From Actinernus sp. WN-2022 (taxonomy: Eukaryota > Cnidaria > Anthozoa > Actiniaria > Actinernidae), in contig JAOWCC010000265.1 in the NCBI GenBank assembly GCA_030867875.1, forward strand, positions 1 through 64,000: a DNA stretch of 64,000 bases, read 5' to 3'. This document shows positions 1 through 12,436 of this stretch, in pieces. Below the pieces are notes generated by a model. The model saw only the letters and a list, made by a program, of their open reading frames with translations. It was not told the origin of the DNA and made no database searches. Within the stretch, counting starts at the first letter, position 1; each line of letters opens with the position of its first letter. Position numbers and translations under genes: made by a program.

Positions 1-349
1 GGAGAGATTCCATCTTCCAGCAAATTCATAGATTCCTGATCGCGAGCTAATATTAAAAACGTTCAATGGGGCGTAAAATTCTCAAACGGAGAGATTCCAT
101 CTTTCCAGCCAATTAGTAGATTCCTGATCGCGAGCTAATATTAAAAACGTTCAATGTGCCGTAAAATTCTCAAACGGAGAGATTCCATCTTTCCAGCAAA
201 TTAATAGATTCCTGATCGCGAGCTAATATTAAAAACGTTTAATGTGCCGTAAAATTCTCAAACGGAGAGATTCCATCTTCCAGCAAATTCATAGATTCCT
301 GATCGCGAGCTAATATTAAAAACGTTTAATGTGCCGTAAAATTCTCAAA

Positions 350-3300
350 CGGAGAGATTCCATCTTTCCAGCAAATTAGTAGATTCCTGATAGCGAGCTA
401 ATATTAAAAACGTTCAATGTGCCGTAAAATTCTCAAACGGAGAGATTCCATCTTTCCAGCAAATTAGTAGATTCCTGATCGCGAGCTAATATTAAAAACG
501 TTCAATGTGCCGTACAATTCTCAAACGGAGAGATTCCATCTTTCCAGCAAATTAATAGATTCCTGACAGCGAGCTAATATTAAAAACGTTCAATGTGCCG
601 TAAAATTCTCAAACGGAGAGATTCCATCTTTCCAGCAAATAATAGATTCCTGCTCGCGGGCTAATATTAAAAAACGTTCAATGTGCCGTAAAATTCTCAA
701 ACGGAGAGATTCCATCTTTCCAGCAAATTAATAGATTCCTGCTCGCGAGCTAATATTAAAAACGTTCAATGTGCCGTAAAATTCTCAAACGGAGAGATTC
801 CATCTTTCCAGCAAATTAGTAGATTCCTGATCGCGAGCTAATATTAAAAACGTTCAATGTGCCGTAAAATTCTCAAACGGAGAGATTCCATCTTTCCAGC
901 AAATTAGTAGATTCCTGATCGCGAGCTAATATTAAAAACGTTCAATGGGCCGTAAAATTCTCAAACGGAGAGATTCCATCTTTCCAGCAAATTCATAGAT
1001 TCCTGATCGCGAGCTAATATTAAAAACGTTCAATGGGCCGTAAAATTCTCAAACGGAGAGATTCCATCTTTCCAGCAAATTCGTATATTCCCTGATCGCG
1101 AGCTAATATTAAAAACGTTCAATGTGCCGTAAAATTCTCAAACGGAGAGATTCCATCTTTCCAGCAAATTAATAGATTCCTGACAGCGAGCTAATATTAA
1201 AACCGTTCAATGTGCCGTAAAATTCTCAAACGGAGAGATTCCATCTTTCCAGCAAATTCATAGATTCCTGATCGCGAGCTAATATTAAAAACGTTCAATG
1301 GGCCGTAAAATACTCAAACGGAGAGATTCCATCTTTCCAGGAAATTCATAGATTCCTGATCGCGAGCTAATATTAAAAACGTTCAATGGGCCATAAAATT
1401 CTCAAACGGAGAGATTCCATCTTTCCAGCAAATACGAATATTCCTGATCGCGAGCTAATATTAAAAACGTTCAATGTGCCGTAAAATTCTCAAACGGAGA
1501 GATTCCATCTTTCCAGCAAATTAATAGATTCCTGACAGCGAGCTAATATTAAAAACGTTGAATGTGCCGTACAATTCTCAAACGGAGAGATTCCATCTTT
1601 CCAGCAAATTAATAGATTCCTGATCGCGAGCTAATATTAAAAACGTTCAATGGGCCGTAAAATTCTCTAACGGAGAGATTCCATCTTTCCAGGAAATTCA
1701 TAGATTCCTGATCGCGAGCTAATATTAAAAACGTTCAATGGGCCGTAAAATTCTCAAACGGAGAGATTCCATCTTTCCAGCAAATTCATAGATTCCTGAT
1801 CGCGAGCTAATATTAAAAACGCTCAGTGTGCCGTAAAATTCTCAAACGGAGAGATTCCATCTTTCCAGCAAATTCGTATATTCCTGATCGCGAGCTAATA
1901 TTAAAAACGTTCAATGTGCCGTAAAATTCTCAAACGGAGAGATTCCATCTTTCCAGCAAATTAATAGATTCCTGACAGCGAGCTAATATTAAAACCGTTC
2001 AATGTGCCGTAAAATTCTCAAACGGAGAGATTCCATCTTCCAGCAAATTCATAGATTCCTGATCGCGAGCTAATATTAAAAACGTTCAATGGGCCGTAAA
2101 ATTCTCAAACGGAGAGATTCCATCTTTCCAGCAAATTAGTAGATTCCTGATCGCGAGCTAATATTAAAAACGTTCAATGGGCCGTAAAATACTCAAACGG
2201 AGATATTCCATCTTTCCAGCCAATTAGTAGATTCCTGATCGCGAGCTAATATTAAAAACGTTCAATGGGCCGTAAAATTCTCAAACGGAGAGATTCCATC
2301 TTTCCAGCCAATTAGTAGATTCCTGATCGCGAGCTAATATTAAAAACGTTCAATGGGCCGTAAAATTCTCAAACGGAGATATTCCATCTTTCCAGCCAAT
2401 TAATAGATTCCTGATCGCGAGCTAATATTAAAAACGTTCAATGTGCCGTAAAATTCTCAAACGGAGAGATTCCATCTTTCCAGCAAATTCATAGATTCAT
2501 GAACGCGAGCTAATATTAAAAACGTTCAATGTGCCGTAAAAATTCTCAAACGGAGAGATTCCATCTTTCCAGCTAATTCCTAGATTCCTGACCGCGAGCT
2601 AATATTAAAAACGTTCAATGTGCCGTAAAATTCTCAAACGGAGAGATTCCATCTTTCCAGCATATTAATAGATTCCTGCTCGCGAGCTAATATTAAAAAA
2701 AACGTTGAATGTGCCGTAAAATTCTCAAACGGAGAGATTCCATCTTTCCAGAAAATTAATAGATTCCTGATCGCGAGCTAATATTAAAACGTTCAATGGG
2801 CCGTAAAATTCTCAAACGGAGAGATTCCATCTTTCAGCAAATTCATAGATTCCTGATCGCGAGCTAATATTAAAAACGTTCAATGTGCCGTAAAATTCTC
2901 AAACGGAGAGATTCCATCTTTCCAGCAAATTAGTAGATTCCTGATCGCGAGCTAATATTAAAAACGTTCAATGGGCCGTAAAATTCTCAAACGGAGAGAT
3001 TCCATCTTTCCAGCAAATTAATAGATTCCTGCTCGCGAGCTAATATTAAAAACGTTCAATGGGCCGTAAAATTCTCAAACGGAGAGATTCCATCTTTCCA
3101 GCAAATTAGTAGATTCCTGATCGCGAGCTAATATTAAAAACGTTCAATGTGACGTAAAATTCTCAAACGGAGAGATTCCATCTTTCCAGCAAATTAGTAG
3201 ATTCCTGATCGCGAGCTAATATTAAAAACGTTCAATGGGCCGTAAAATTCTCAAACGGAGAGATTCCATCTTTCCAGCCAATTAGTAGATTCCTGATCGC

Positions 3301-4140
3301 GAGCTAATATTAAAAACGTTCAATGGGCCGTAAAATTCTCAAACGGAGAGATTCCATCTTTCCAGCCAATTAGTAGATTCCTGATCGCGAGCTAATATTA
3401 AAAACGTTCAATGGGCCGTAAAATTCTCAAACGGGGAGATTCCATCTTTCCAGCTAATTCCTAGATTCCTGATCGCGAGCTAATATTAAAAACGTTCAAT
3501 GGGCCGTAAAATTCTCAAACGGAGAGATTCCATCTTTCCAGCTAATTCCTAGATTCCTGATCGCGAGCTAATATTAAAAACGTTCAATGGGCCGTAAAAT
3601 TCTCAAACGGAGAGATTCCATCTTCCAGCAAATTCATAGATTCCTGATCGCGAGCTAATATTAAAAACGTTCAATGTGCCGTAAAATTCTCAAACGGAGA
3701 GATTCCATCTTTCCAGCAAATTAGTAGATTCCTGATCGCGAGCTAATATTAAAAATGTTCAATGGGCCGTAAAATTCTCAAACGGAGAGATTCCATCTTT
3801 CCAGCAAATTAATAGATTCCTGCTCGCGAGCTAATATTAAAAACGTTCAATGTGCCGTAAAATTCTCAAACGGAGAGATTCCATCTTTCCAGCAAATTCA
3901 TAGATTCCTGACCGGGAGCTAATATTAAAAACGTTCAATGGGCCGTAAAATTCTCAAACGGAGAGATTCCATCTTTCCAGCAAATTCATAGATTCCTGAT
4001 CGCGAGCTAATATTAAAAACGTTCAATGTGCCGTAAAATTCTCAAACGTAGAGATTCCATCTTTCCAGCAAATTAGTAGATTCCTGATCGCGAGCTAATA
4101 TTAAAAACGTTCAATGTGCCGTAAAATTCTCAAACGGAGA
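350..4140 (+). repeat. Copy 1 of a 3.8-kb satellite block duplicated at an offset of about 6,247 bp
   Basis: About 43 successive monomers here match those at 6,596-10,385 in the same order. Shared private variants prove common descent rather than chance: gggccataaaa near 1,390 and 7,635; acgctcagtg near 1,818 and 8,065; gattcatgaacg at 2,494 and 8,741; catattaatag at 2,661 and 8,908; an eight-A run in the unit at 2,691 and 8,938; gtgacgtaaa near 3,151 and 9,398; aaaatgttc near 3,755 and 10,001. Offsets are 6,245-6,247, one to three bases short of 71 units. The order of variants diverges beyond both ends. Confidence 0.85.
3822..3831. other. Example of the 10-bp perfect palindrome in ctgctcg-type monomers
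   Basis: GCTCGCGAGC is its own reverse complement. In the majority unit (ctgatcgcgagc) only the inner TCGCGA is symmetric; the A-to-C change at m40 extends it to ten bases. The same variant recurs all over the window in types A, B and C. Whether any protein binds it cannot be told from sequence. Confidence 0.7.
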
Positions 4141-6595
4141 GATTCCATCTTTCCAGCAAATTAGTAGATTCCTGATCGCGAGCTAATATTAAAAACGTTC
4201 AATGTGCCGTACAATTCTCAAACGGAGAGATTCCATCTTTCCAGCAAATTAATAGATTCCTGACAGCGAGCTAATATTAAAAACGTTCAATGTGCCGTAA
4301 AATTCTCAAACGGAGAGATTCCATCTTTCCAGCAAATTAATAGATTCCTGCTCGCGGGCTAATATTAAAAACGTTCAATGTGCCGTAAAATTCTCAAACG
4401 GAGAGATTCCATCTTTCCAGCAAATTAATAGATTCCTGCTCGCGAGCTAATATTAAAAACGTTCAATGTGCCGTAAATTCTCAAACGGAGAGATTCCATC
4501 TTTCCAGCAAATTAGTAGATTCCTGATCGCGAGCTAATATTAAAAACGTTCAATGTGCCGTAAAATTCTCAAACGGAGAGATTCCATCTTTCCAGCAAAT
4601 TAGTAGATTCCTGATCGCGAGCTAATATTAAAAACGTTCAATGGGCCGTAAAATTCTCAAACGGAGAGATTCCATCTTTCCAGCAAATTCATAGATTCCT
4701 GATCGCGAGCTAATATTAAAAACGTTCAATGGGCCGTAAAATTCTCAAACGGAGAGATTCCATCTTTCCAGCAAATTCGTATATTCCTGATCGCGAGCTA
4801 ATATTAAAAACGTTCAATGTGCCGTAAAATTCTCAAACGGAGAGATTCCATCTTTCCAGCAAATTAATAGATTCCTGACAGCGAGCTAATATTAAAACCG
4901 TTCAATGTGCCGTAAAATTCTCAAACGGAGAGATTCCATCTTTCCAGCAAATTCATAGATTCCTGATCGCGAGCTAATATTAAAAACGTTCAATGGGCCG
5001 TAAAATACTCAAACGGAGAGATTCCATCTTTCAGCAAATTCATAGATTCCTGATCGCGAGCTAATATTAAAAACGTTCAATGTGCCGTAAAATTCTCAAA
5101 CGTAGAGATTCCATCTTTCCAGCAAATTAGTAGATTCCTGATCGCGAGCTAATATTAAAAACGTTCAATGTGCCGTAAAATTCTCAAACGGAGAGATTCC
5201 ATCTTTCCAGCAAATTAGTAGATTCCTGATCGCGAGCTAATATTAAAAACGTTCAATGTGCCGTACAATTCTCAAACGGAGAGATTCCATCTTTCCAGCA
5301 AATTAATAGATTCCTGACAGCGAGCTAATATTAAAAACGTTCAATGTGCCGTAAAATTCTCAAACGGAGAGATTCCATCTTTCCAGCAAATTCATAGATT
5401 CCTGACCGGAGCTAATATTAAAAACGTTCAATGGGCCGTAAAATTCTCAAACGGAGAGATTCCATCTTTCCAGCAAATTCATAGATTCCTGATCGCGAGC
5501 TAATATTAAAAACGTTCAATGTGCCGTAAAATTCTCAAACGTAGAGATTCCATCTTTCCAGCAAATTAGTAGATTCCTGATCGCGAGCTAATATTAAAAA
5601 CGTTCAATGTGCCGTAAAATTCTCAAACGGAGAGATTCCATCTTTCCAGCAAATTAGTAGATTCCTGATCGCGAGCTAATATTAAAAACGTTCAATGTGC
5701 CGTACAATTCTCAAACGGAGAGATTCCATCTTTCCAGCAAATTAATAGATTCCTGACAGCGAGCTAATATTAAAAACGTTCAATGTGCCGTAAAATTCTC
5801 AAACGGAGAGATTCCATCTTTCCAGCAAATTAATAGATTCCTGCTCGCGGGCTAATATTAAAAACGTTCAATGTGCCGTAAAATTCTCAAACGGAGAGAT
5901 TCCATCTTTCCAGCAAATTAATAGATTCCTGCTCGCGAGCTAATATTAAAAACGTTCAATGTGCCGTAAAATTCTCAAACGGAGAGATTCCATCTTTCCA
6001 GCAAATTAGTAGATTCCTGATCGCGAGCTAATATTAAAAACGTTCAATGTGCCGTAAAATTCTCAAACGGAGAGATTCCATCTTTCCAGCAAATTAGTAG
6101 ATTCCTGATCGCGAGCTAATATTAAAAACGTTCAATGGGCCGTAAAATTCTCAAACGGAGAGATTCCATCTTTCCAGCAAATTCATAGATTCCTGATCGC
6201 GAGCTAATATTAAAAACGTTCAATGGGCCGTAAAATTCTCAAACGGAGAGATTCCATCTTTCCAGCAAATTCGTATATTCCTGATCGCGAGCTAATATTA
6301 AAAACGTTCAATGTGCCGTAAAATTCTCAAACGGAGAGATTCCATCTTTCCAGCAAATTAATAGATTCCTGACAGCGAGCTAATATTAAAACCGTTCAAT
6401 GTGCCGTAAAATTCTCAAACGGAGAGATTCCATCTTTCCAGCAAATTCATAGATTCCTGATCGCGAGCTAATATTAAAAACGTTCAATGGGCCGTAAAAT
6501 ACTCAAACGGAGAGATTCCATCTTTCCAGGAAATTCATAGATTCCTGATCGCGAGCTAATATTAAAAACGTTCAATGTGCCGTAAAATTCTCAAA
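4046..6595 (+). repeat. 12-monomer higher-order repeat (about 1,056 bp), two full copies and one 5-monomer truncated copy
   Basis: Each copy starts at a unit with caaacgtagag (4,046; 5,100; 5,539; and again at 6,595). The ordered markers are tagtag, tagtag followed by gtacaattc, gacagcg, gctcgcgggc, ctgctcgcg, tagtag, tagtag with gggcc, tcatag, tcgtatatt, gacagcg with aaaaccgttc, tcatag followed by aatactc, and a last tcatag unit. Copies at 4,046-5,099 and 5,539-6,594 carry all twelve. The copy at 5,100-5,538 keeps three units and then jumps to the last part of a copy through a gaccgg unit, giving five. The same series also starts the blocks at 350 and 6,596, so five related copies lie in the first 7.7 kb. 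Confidence 0.85.
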
Positions 6596-9500
6596 CGTAG
6601 AGATTCCATCTTTCCAGCAAATTAGTAGATTCCTGATCGCGAGCTAATATTAAAAACGTTCAATGTGCCGTAAAATTCTCAAACGGAGAGATTCCATCTT
6701 TCCAGCAAATTAGTAGATTCCTGATCGCGAGCTAATATTAAAAACGTTCAATGTGCCGTACAATTCTCAAACGGAGAGATTCCATCTTTCCAGCAAATTA
6801 ATAGATTCCTGACAGCGAGCTAATATTAAAAACGTTCAATGTGCCGTAAAATTCTCAAACGGAGAGATTCCATCTTTCCAGCAAATTAATAGATTCCTGC
6901 TCGCGGGCTAATATTAAAACGTTCAATGTGCCGTAAAATTCTCAAACGGAGAGATTCCATCTTTCCAGCAAATTAATAGATTCCTGCTCGCGAGCTAATA
7001 TTAAAAACGTTCAATGTGCCGTAAAATTCTCAAACGGAGAGATTCCATCTTTCCAGCAAATTAGTAGATTCCTGATCGCGAGCTAATATTAAAAACGTTC
7101 AATGTGCCGTAAAATTCTCAAACGGAGAGATTCCATCTTTCCAGCAAATTAGTAGATTCCTGATCGCGAGCTAATATTAAAAACGTTCAATGGGCCGTAA
7201 AATTCTCAAACGGAGAGATTCCATCTTTCCAGCAAATTCATAGATTCCTGATCGCGAGCTAATATTAAAAACGTTCAATGGGCCGTAAAATTCTCAAACG
7301 GAGAGATTCCATCTTTCCAGCAAATTCGTATATTCCTGATCGCGAGCTAATATTAAAAACGTTCAATGTGCCGTAAAATTCTCAAACGGAGAGATTCCAT
7401 CTTTCCAGCAAATTAATAGATTCCTGACAGCGAGCTAATATTAAAACCGTTCAATGTGCCGTAAAATTCTCAAACGGAGAGATTCCATCTTTCCAGCAAA
7501 TTCATAGATTCCTGATCGCGAGCTAATATTAAAAACGTTCAATGGGCCGTAAAATACTCAAACGGAGAGATTCCATCTTTCCAGGAAATTCATAGATTCC
7601 TGATCGCGAGCTAATATTAAAAACGTTCAATGGGCCATAAAATTCTCAAACGGAGAGATTCCATCTTTCCAGCAAATTCGAATATTCCTGATCGCGAGCT
7701 AATATTAAAAACGTTCAATGTGCCGTAAAATTCTCAAACGGAGAGATTCCATCTTTCCAGCAAATTAATAGATTCCTGACAGCGAGCTAATATTAAAAAC
7801 GTTGAATGTGCCGTACAATTCTCAAACGGAGAGATTCCATCTTTCCAGCAAATTAATAGATTCCTGATCGCGAGCTAATATTAAAAACGTTCAATGGGCC
7901 GTAAAATTCTCTAACGGAGAGATTCCATCTTTCCAGGAAATTCATAGATTCCTGATCGCGAGCTAATATTAAAAAACGTTCAATGGGCCGTAAAATTCTC
8001 AAACGGAGAGATTCCATCTTTCCAGCAAATTCATAGATTCCTGATCGCGAGCTAATATTAAAAAACGCTCAGTGTGCCGTAAAATTCTCAAACGGAGAGA
8101 TTCCATCTTTCCAGCAAATTCGTATATTCCTGATCGCGAGCTAATATTAAAAACGTTCAATGTGCCGTAAAATTCTCAAACGGAGAGATTCCATCTTTCC
8201 AGCAAATTAATAGATTCCTGACAGCGAGCTAGATATTAAAACCGTTCAATGTGCCGTAAAATTCTCAAACGGAGAGATTCCATCTTTCCAGCAAATTCAT
8301 AGATTCCTGATCGCGAGCTAATATTAAAAACGTTCAATGGGCCGTAAAATTCTCAAACGGAGAGATTCCATCTTTCCAGCAAATTAGTAGATTCCTGATC
8401 GCGAGCTAATATTAAAAACGTTCAATGGGCCGTAAAATACTCAAACGGAGAGATTCCATCTTTCCAGCCAATTAGTAGATTCTGATCGCGAGCTAATATT
8501 AAAAACGTTCAATGGGCCGTAAAATTCTCAAACGGAGAGATTCCATCTTTCCAGCCAATTAGTAGATTCCTGATCGCGAGCTAATATTAAAAACGTTCAA
8601 TGGGCCGTAAAATTCTCAAACGGAGATATTCCATCTTTCCAGCCAATTAATAGATTCCTGATCGCGAGCTAATATTAAAAACGTTCAATGTGCCGTAAAA
8701 TTCTCAAACGGAGAGATTCCATCTTTCCAGCAAATTCATAGATTCATGAACGCGAGCTAATATTAAAAAACGTTCAATGTGCCGTAAAATTCTCAAACGG
8801 AGAGATTCCATCTTTCCAGCTAATTCCTAGATTCCTGACCGCGAGCTAATATTAAAAACGTTCAATGTGCCGTAAAATTCTCAAACGGAGAGATTCCATC
8901 TTTCCAGCATATTAATAGATTCCTGCTCGCGAGCTAATATTAAAAAAAACGTTGAATGTGCCGTAAAATTCTCAAACGGAGAGATTCATCTTTCAGAAAA
9001 TTAATAGATTCCTGATCGCGAGCTAATATTAAAAACGTTCAATGGGCCGTAAAATTCTCAAACGGAGAGATTCCATCTTTCCAGCAAATTCATAGATTCC
9101 TGATCGCGAGCTAATATTAAAAACGTTCAATGTGCCGTAAAATTCTCAAACGGAGAGATTCCATCTTTCCAGCAAATTAGTAGATTCCTGATCGCGAGCT
9201 AATATTAAAAACGTTCAATGGGCCGTAAAATTCTCAAACGGAGAGATTCCATCTTTCCAGCAAATTAATAGATTCCTGCTCGCGAGCTAATATTAAAAAC
9301 GTTCAATGGGCCGTAAAATTCTCAAACGGAGAGATTCCATCTTTCCAGCAAATTAGTAGATTCCTGATCGCGAGCTAATATTAAAAACGTTCAATGTGAC
9401 GTAAAATCTCAAACGGAGAGATTCCATCTTTCCAGCAAATTAGTAGATTCCTGATCGCGAGCTAATATTAAAAACGTTCAATGGCCGTAAAATTCTCAAA

Positions 9501-10385
9501 CGGAGAGATTCCATCTTTCCAGCCAATTAGTAGATTCCTGATCGCGAGCTAATATTAAAAACGTTCAATGGGCCGTAAAATTCTCAAACGGAGATATTCC
9601 ATCTTTCCAGCCAATTAGTAGATTCCTGATCGCGAGCTAATATTAAAAACGTTCAATGGGCCGTAAAATTCTCAAACGGGGAGATTCCATCTTTCCAGCT
9701 AATTCCTAGATTCCTGATCGCGAGCTAATATTAAAAACGTTCAATGGGCCGTAAAATTCTCAAACGGAGAGATTCCATCTTTCCAGCTAATTCCTAGATT
9801 CCTGATCGCGAGCTAATATTAAAAACGTTCAATGGGCCGTAAAATTCTCAAACGGAGAGATTCCATCTTTCCAGCAAATTCATAGATTCCTGATCGCGAG
9901 CTAATATTAAAAACGTTCAATGTGCCGTAAAATTCTCAAACGGAGAGATTCCATCTTTCCAGCAAATTAGTAGATTCCTGATCGCGAGCTAATATTAAAA
10001 ATGTTCAATGGGCCGTAAAATTCTCAAACGGAGAGATTCCATCTTTCCAGCAAATTAATAGATTCCTGCTCGCGAGCTAATATTAAAAACGTTCAATGTG
10101 CCGTAAAATTCTCAAACGGAGAGATTCCATCTTTCCAGCAAATTCATAGATTCCTGACCGGGAGCTAATATTAAAAACGTTCAATGGGCCGTAAAATTCT
10201 CAAACGGAGAGATTCCATCTTTCCAGCAAATTCATAGATTCCTGATCGCGAGCTAATATTAAAAACGTTCAATGTGCCGTAAAATTCTCAAACGTAGAGA
10301 TTCCATCTTTCCAGCAAATTAGTAGATTCCTGATCGCGAGCTAATATTAAAAACGTTCAATGTGCCGTAAAATTCTCAAACGGAG
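6596..10385 (+). repeat. Copy 2 of the 3.8-kb duplicated satellite block
   Basis: Counterpart of 350-4,140, with the same ordered series of monomer variants. It differs by scattered single-base changes and indels, such as an inserted G in ctagatatt near 8,231 and a missing base in gatctgatcg-type positions near 8,481, so it is not an exact assembly copy. On its left it joins the third 12-monomer HOR copy through the caaacgtagag unit at 6,595. On its right it runs into the 10-monomer pair at 10,292. Confidence 0.85.
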
Positions 10386-12050
10386 AGATTCCATCTTTCC
10401 AGCAAATTCATAGATTCCTGACCGGGAGCTAATATTAAAAACGTTCAATGGGCCGTAAAATTCTCAAACGGAGAGATTCCATCTTTCCAGCAAATTCATA
10501 GATTCCTGCTCGCGAGCTAATATTAAAAACGTTCAATGTGCCGTAAAATTCTCAAACGGAGAGATTCCATCTTTCCAGCAAATTCATAGATTCCTGACCG
10601 GGAGCTAATATTAAAAACGTTCAATGGGCCGTAAAATTCTCAAACGGAGAGATTCCATCTTTCCAGCAAATTCATAGATTCCTAATCGCGAGCTAATATT
10701 AAAAAACGTTCAATGTGCCGTAAAATTCTCAAACGGAGAGATTCCATCTTTCCAGCAAATTCATAGATTCCTGATCGCGAGCTAATATTAAAAACGTTCA
10801 ATGTGCCGTAAAATTCTCAAACGGAGAGATTCCATCTTTCCAGCAAATTAGTAGATTCCTGATCGCGAGCTAATATTAAAAAACGTTCAATGGGCCGTAA
10901 AATTCTCAAACGGAGAGATTCCATCTTTCCAGCAAATTAATAGATTCCTGCTCGCGAGCTAATATTAAAAACGTTCAATGGGCCGTAAAATTCCCAAACG
11001 GAGAGATTACATCTTTCCAGCAAATTCATAGATTCCTGACCGGGAGCTAATATTAAAAACGTTCAATGGGCCGTAAAATTCTCAAACGGAGAGATTCCAT
11101 CTTTCCAGCAAATTCATAGATTCCTGATCGCGAGCTAATATTAAAAACGTTCAATGTGCCGTAAAATTCTCAAACGTAGAGATTCCATCTTTCCAGCAAA
11201 TTAGTAGATTCCTGATCGCGAGCTAATATTAAAAACGTTCAATGTGCCGTAAAATTCTCAAACGGAGAGATTCCATCTTTCCAGCAAATTCATAGATTCC
11301 TGACCGGGAGCTAATATTAAAAACGTTCAATGGGCCGTAAAATTCTCAAACGGAGAGATTCCATCTTTCCAGCAAATTCATAGATTCCTGCTCGCGAGCT
11401 AATATTAAAAACGTTCAATGTGCCGTAAAATTCTCAAACGGAGAGATTCCATCTTTCCAGCAAATTCATAGATTCCTGACCGGGAGCTAATATTAAAAAC
11501 GTTCAATGGGCCGTAAAATTCTCAAACGGAGAGATTCCATCTTTCCAGCAAATTCATAGATTCCTAATCGCGAGCTAATATTAAAAACGTTCAATGTGCC
11601 GTAAAATTCTCAAACGGAGAGATTCCATCTTTCCAGCAAATTCATAGATTCCTGATCGCGAGCTAATATTAAAAACGTTCAATGTGCCGTAAAATTCTCA
11701 AACGGAGAGATTCCATCTTTCCAGCAAATTAGTAGATTCCTGATCGCGAGCTAATATTAAAAACGTTCAATGGGCCGTAAAATTCTCAAACGGAGAGATT
11801 CCATCTTTCCAGCAAATTAATAGATTCCTGCTCGCGAGCTAATATTAAAAACGTTCAATGGGCCGTAAAATTCCCAAACGGAGAGATTACATCTTTCCAG
11901 CAAATTCATAGATTCCTGACCGGGAGCTAATATTAAAAACGTTCAATGGGCCGTAAAATTCTCAAACGGAGAGATTCCATCTTTCCAGCAAATTCATAGA
12001 TTCCTGCTCGTGAGCTAATATTAAAAACGTTCAATGTGCCGTAAAATTCT
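10292..12050 (+). repeat. Tandem pair of a 10-monomer higher-order repeat (about 880 bp)
   Basis: The copies begin at caaacgtagag units at 10,292 and 11,174. Both show the order tagtag, gaccggg, ctgctcg, gaccggg, ctaatcgcg, tcatag, tagtag, ctgctcg with ttcccaaac, then a unit carrying the rare gagattacatc (11,006 and 11,886, exactly 880 bp apart). Two extra A bases in runs near 10,700 and 10,880 account for the longer 882-bp start-to-start distance. The second copy departs from the first near 12,000, where a ctgctcgtgag unit appears. Confidence 0.82.
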
Positions 12051-12418
12051 CAAACGGAGAGATTCCATCTTTCCAGCAAATTCATAGATTCCTGATCGGG
12101 AGCTAATATTAAAAACGTTCAATGGGCCGTAAAATTCTCAAACGGAGAGATTCCATCTTTCCAGCAAATTCATAGATTCCTGATCGCGAGCTAATATTAA
12201 AAACGTTCAATGTGCCGTAAAATTCTCAAACGGAGAGATTCCATCTTTCCAGCAAATTCATAGATTCCTGATCGCGAGCTATTATTAAAAACGTTCAATG
12301 TGCCGTAAAATTCTCAAACGGAGAGATTCCATCTTTCCAGCAAATTCATAGATTCCTGATCGCGAGCTAATATTAAAAACGTTCAATGGGCCGTAAAATT
12401 CTCAAACGGAGAGATTCC

Positions 12419-12436
12419 ATCTTTCCATCTTTCCAG
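12419..12436 (+). repeat. 8-bp internal tandem duplication within one monomer
   Basis: The unit reads ccatctttccatctttcc instead of ccatctttcc, so CCATCTTT is present twice and the unit is 96 bp. I noticed it in no other unit. It looks like a simple slippage event. Confidence 0.85.
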
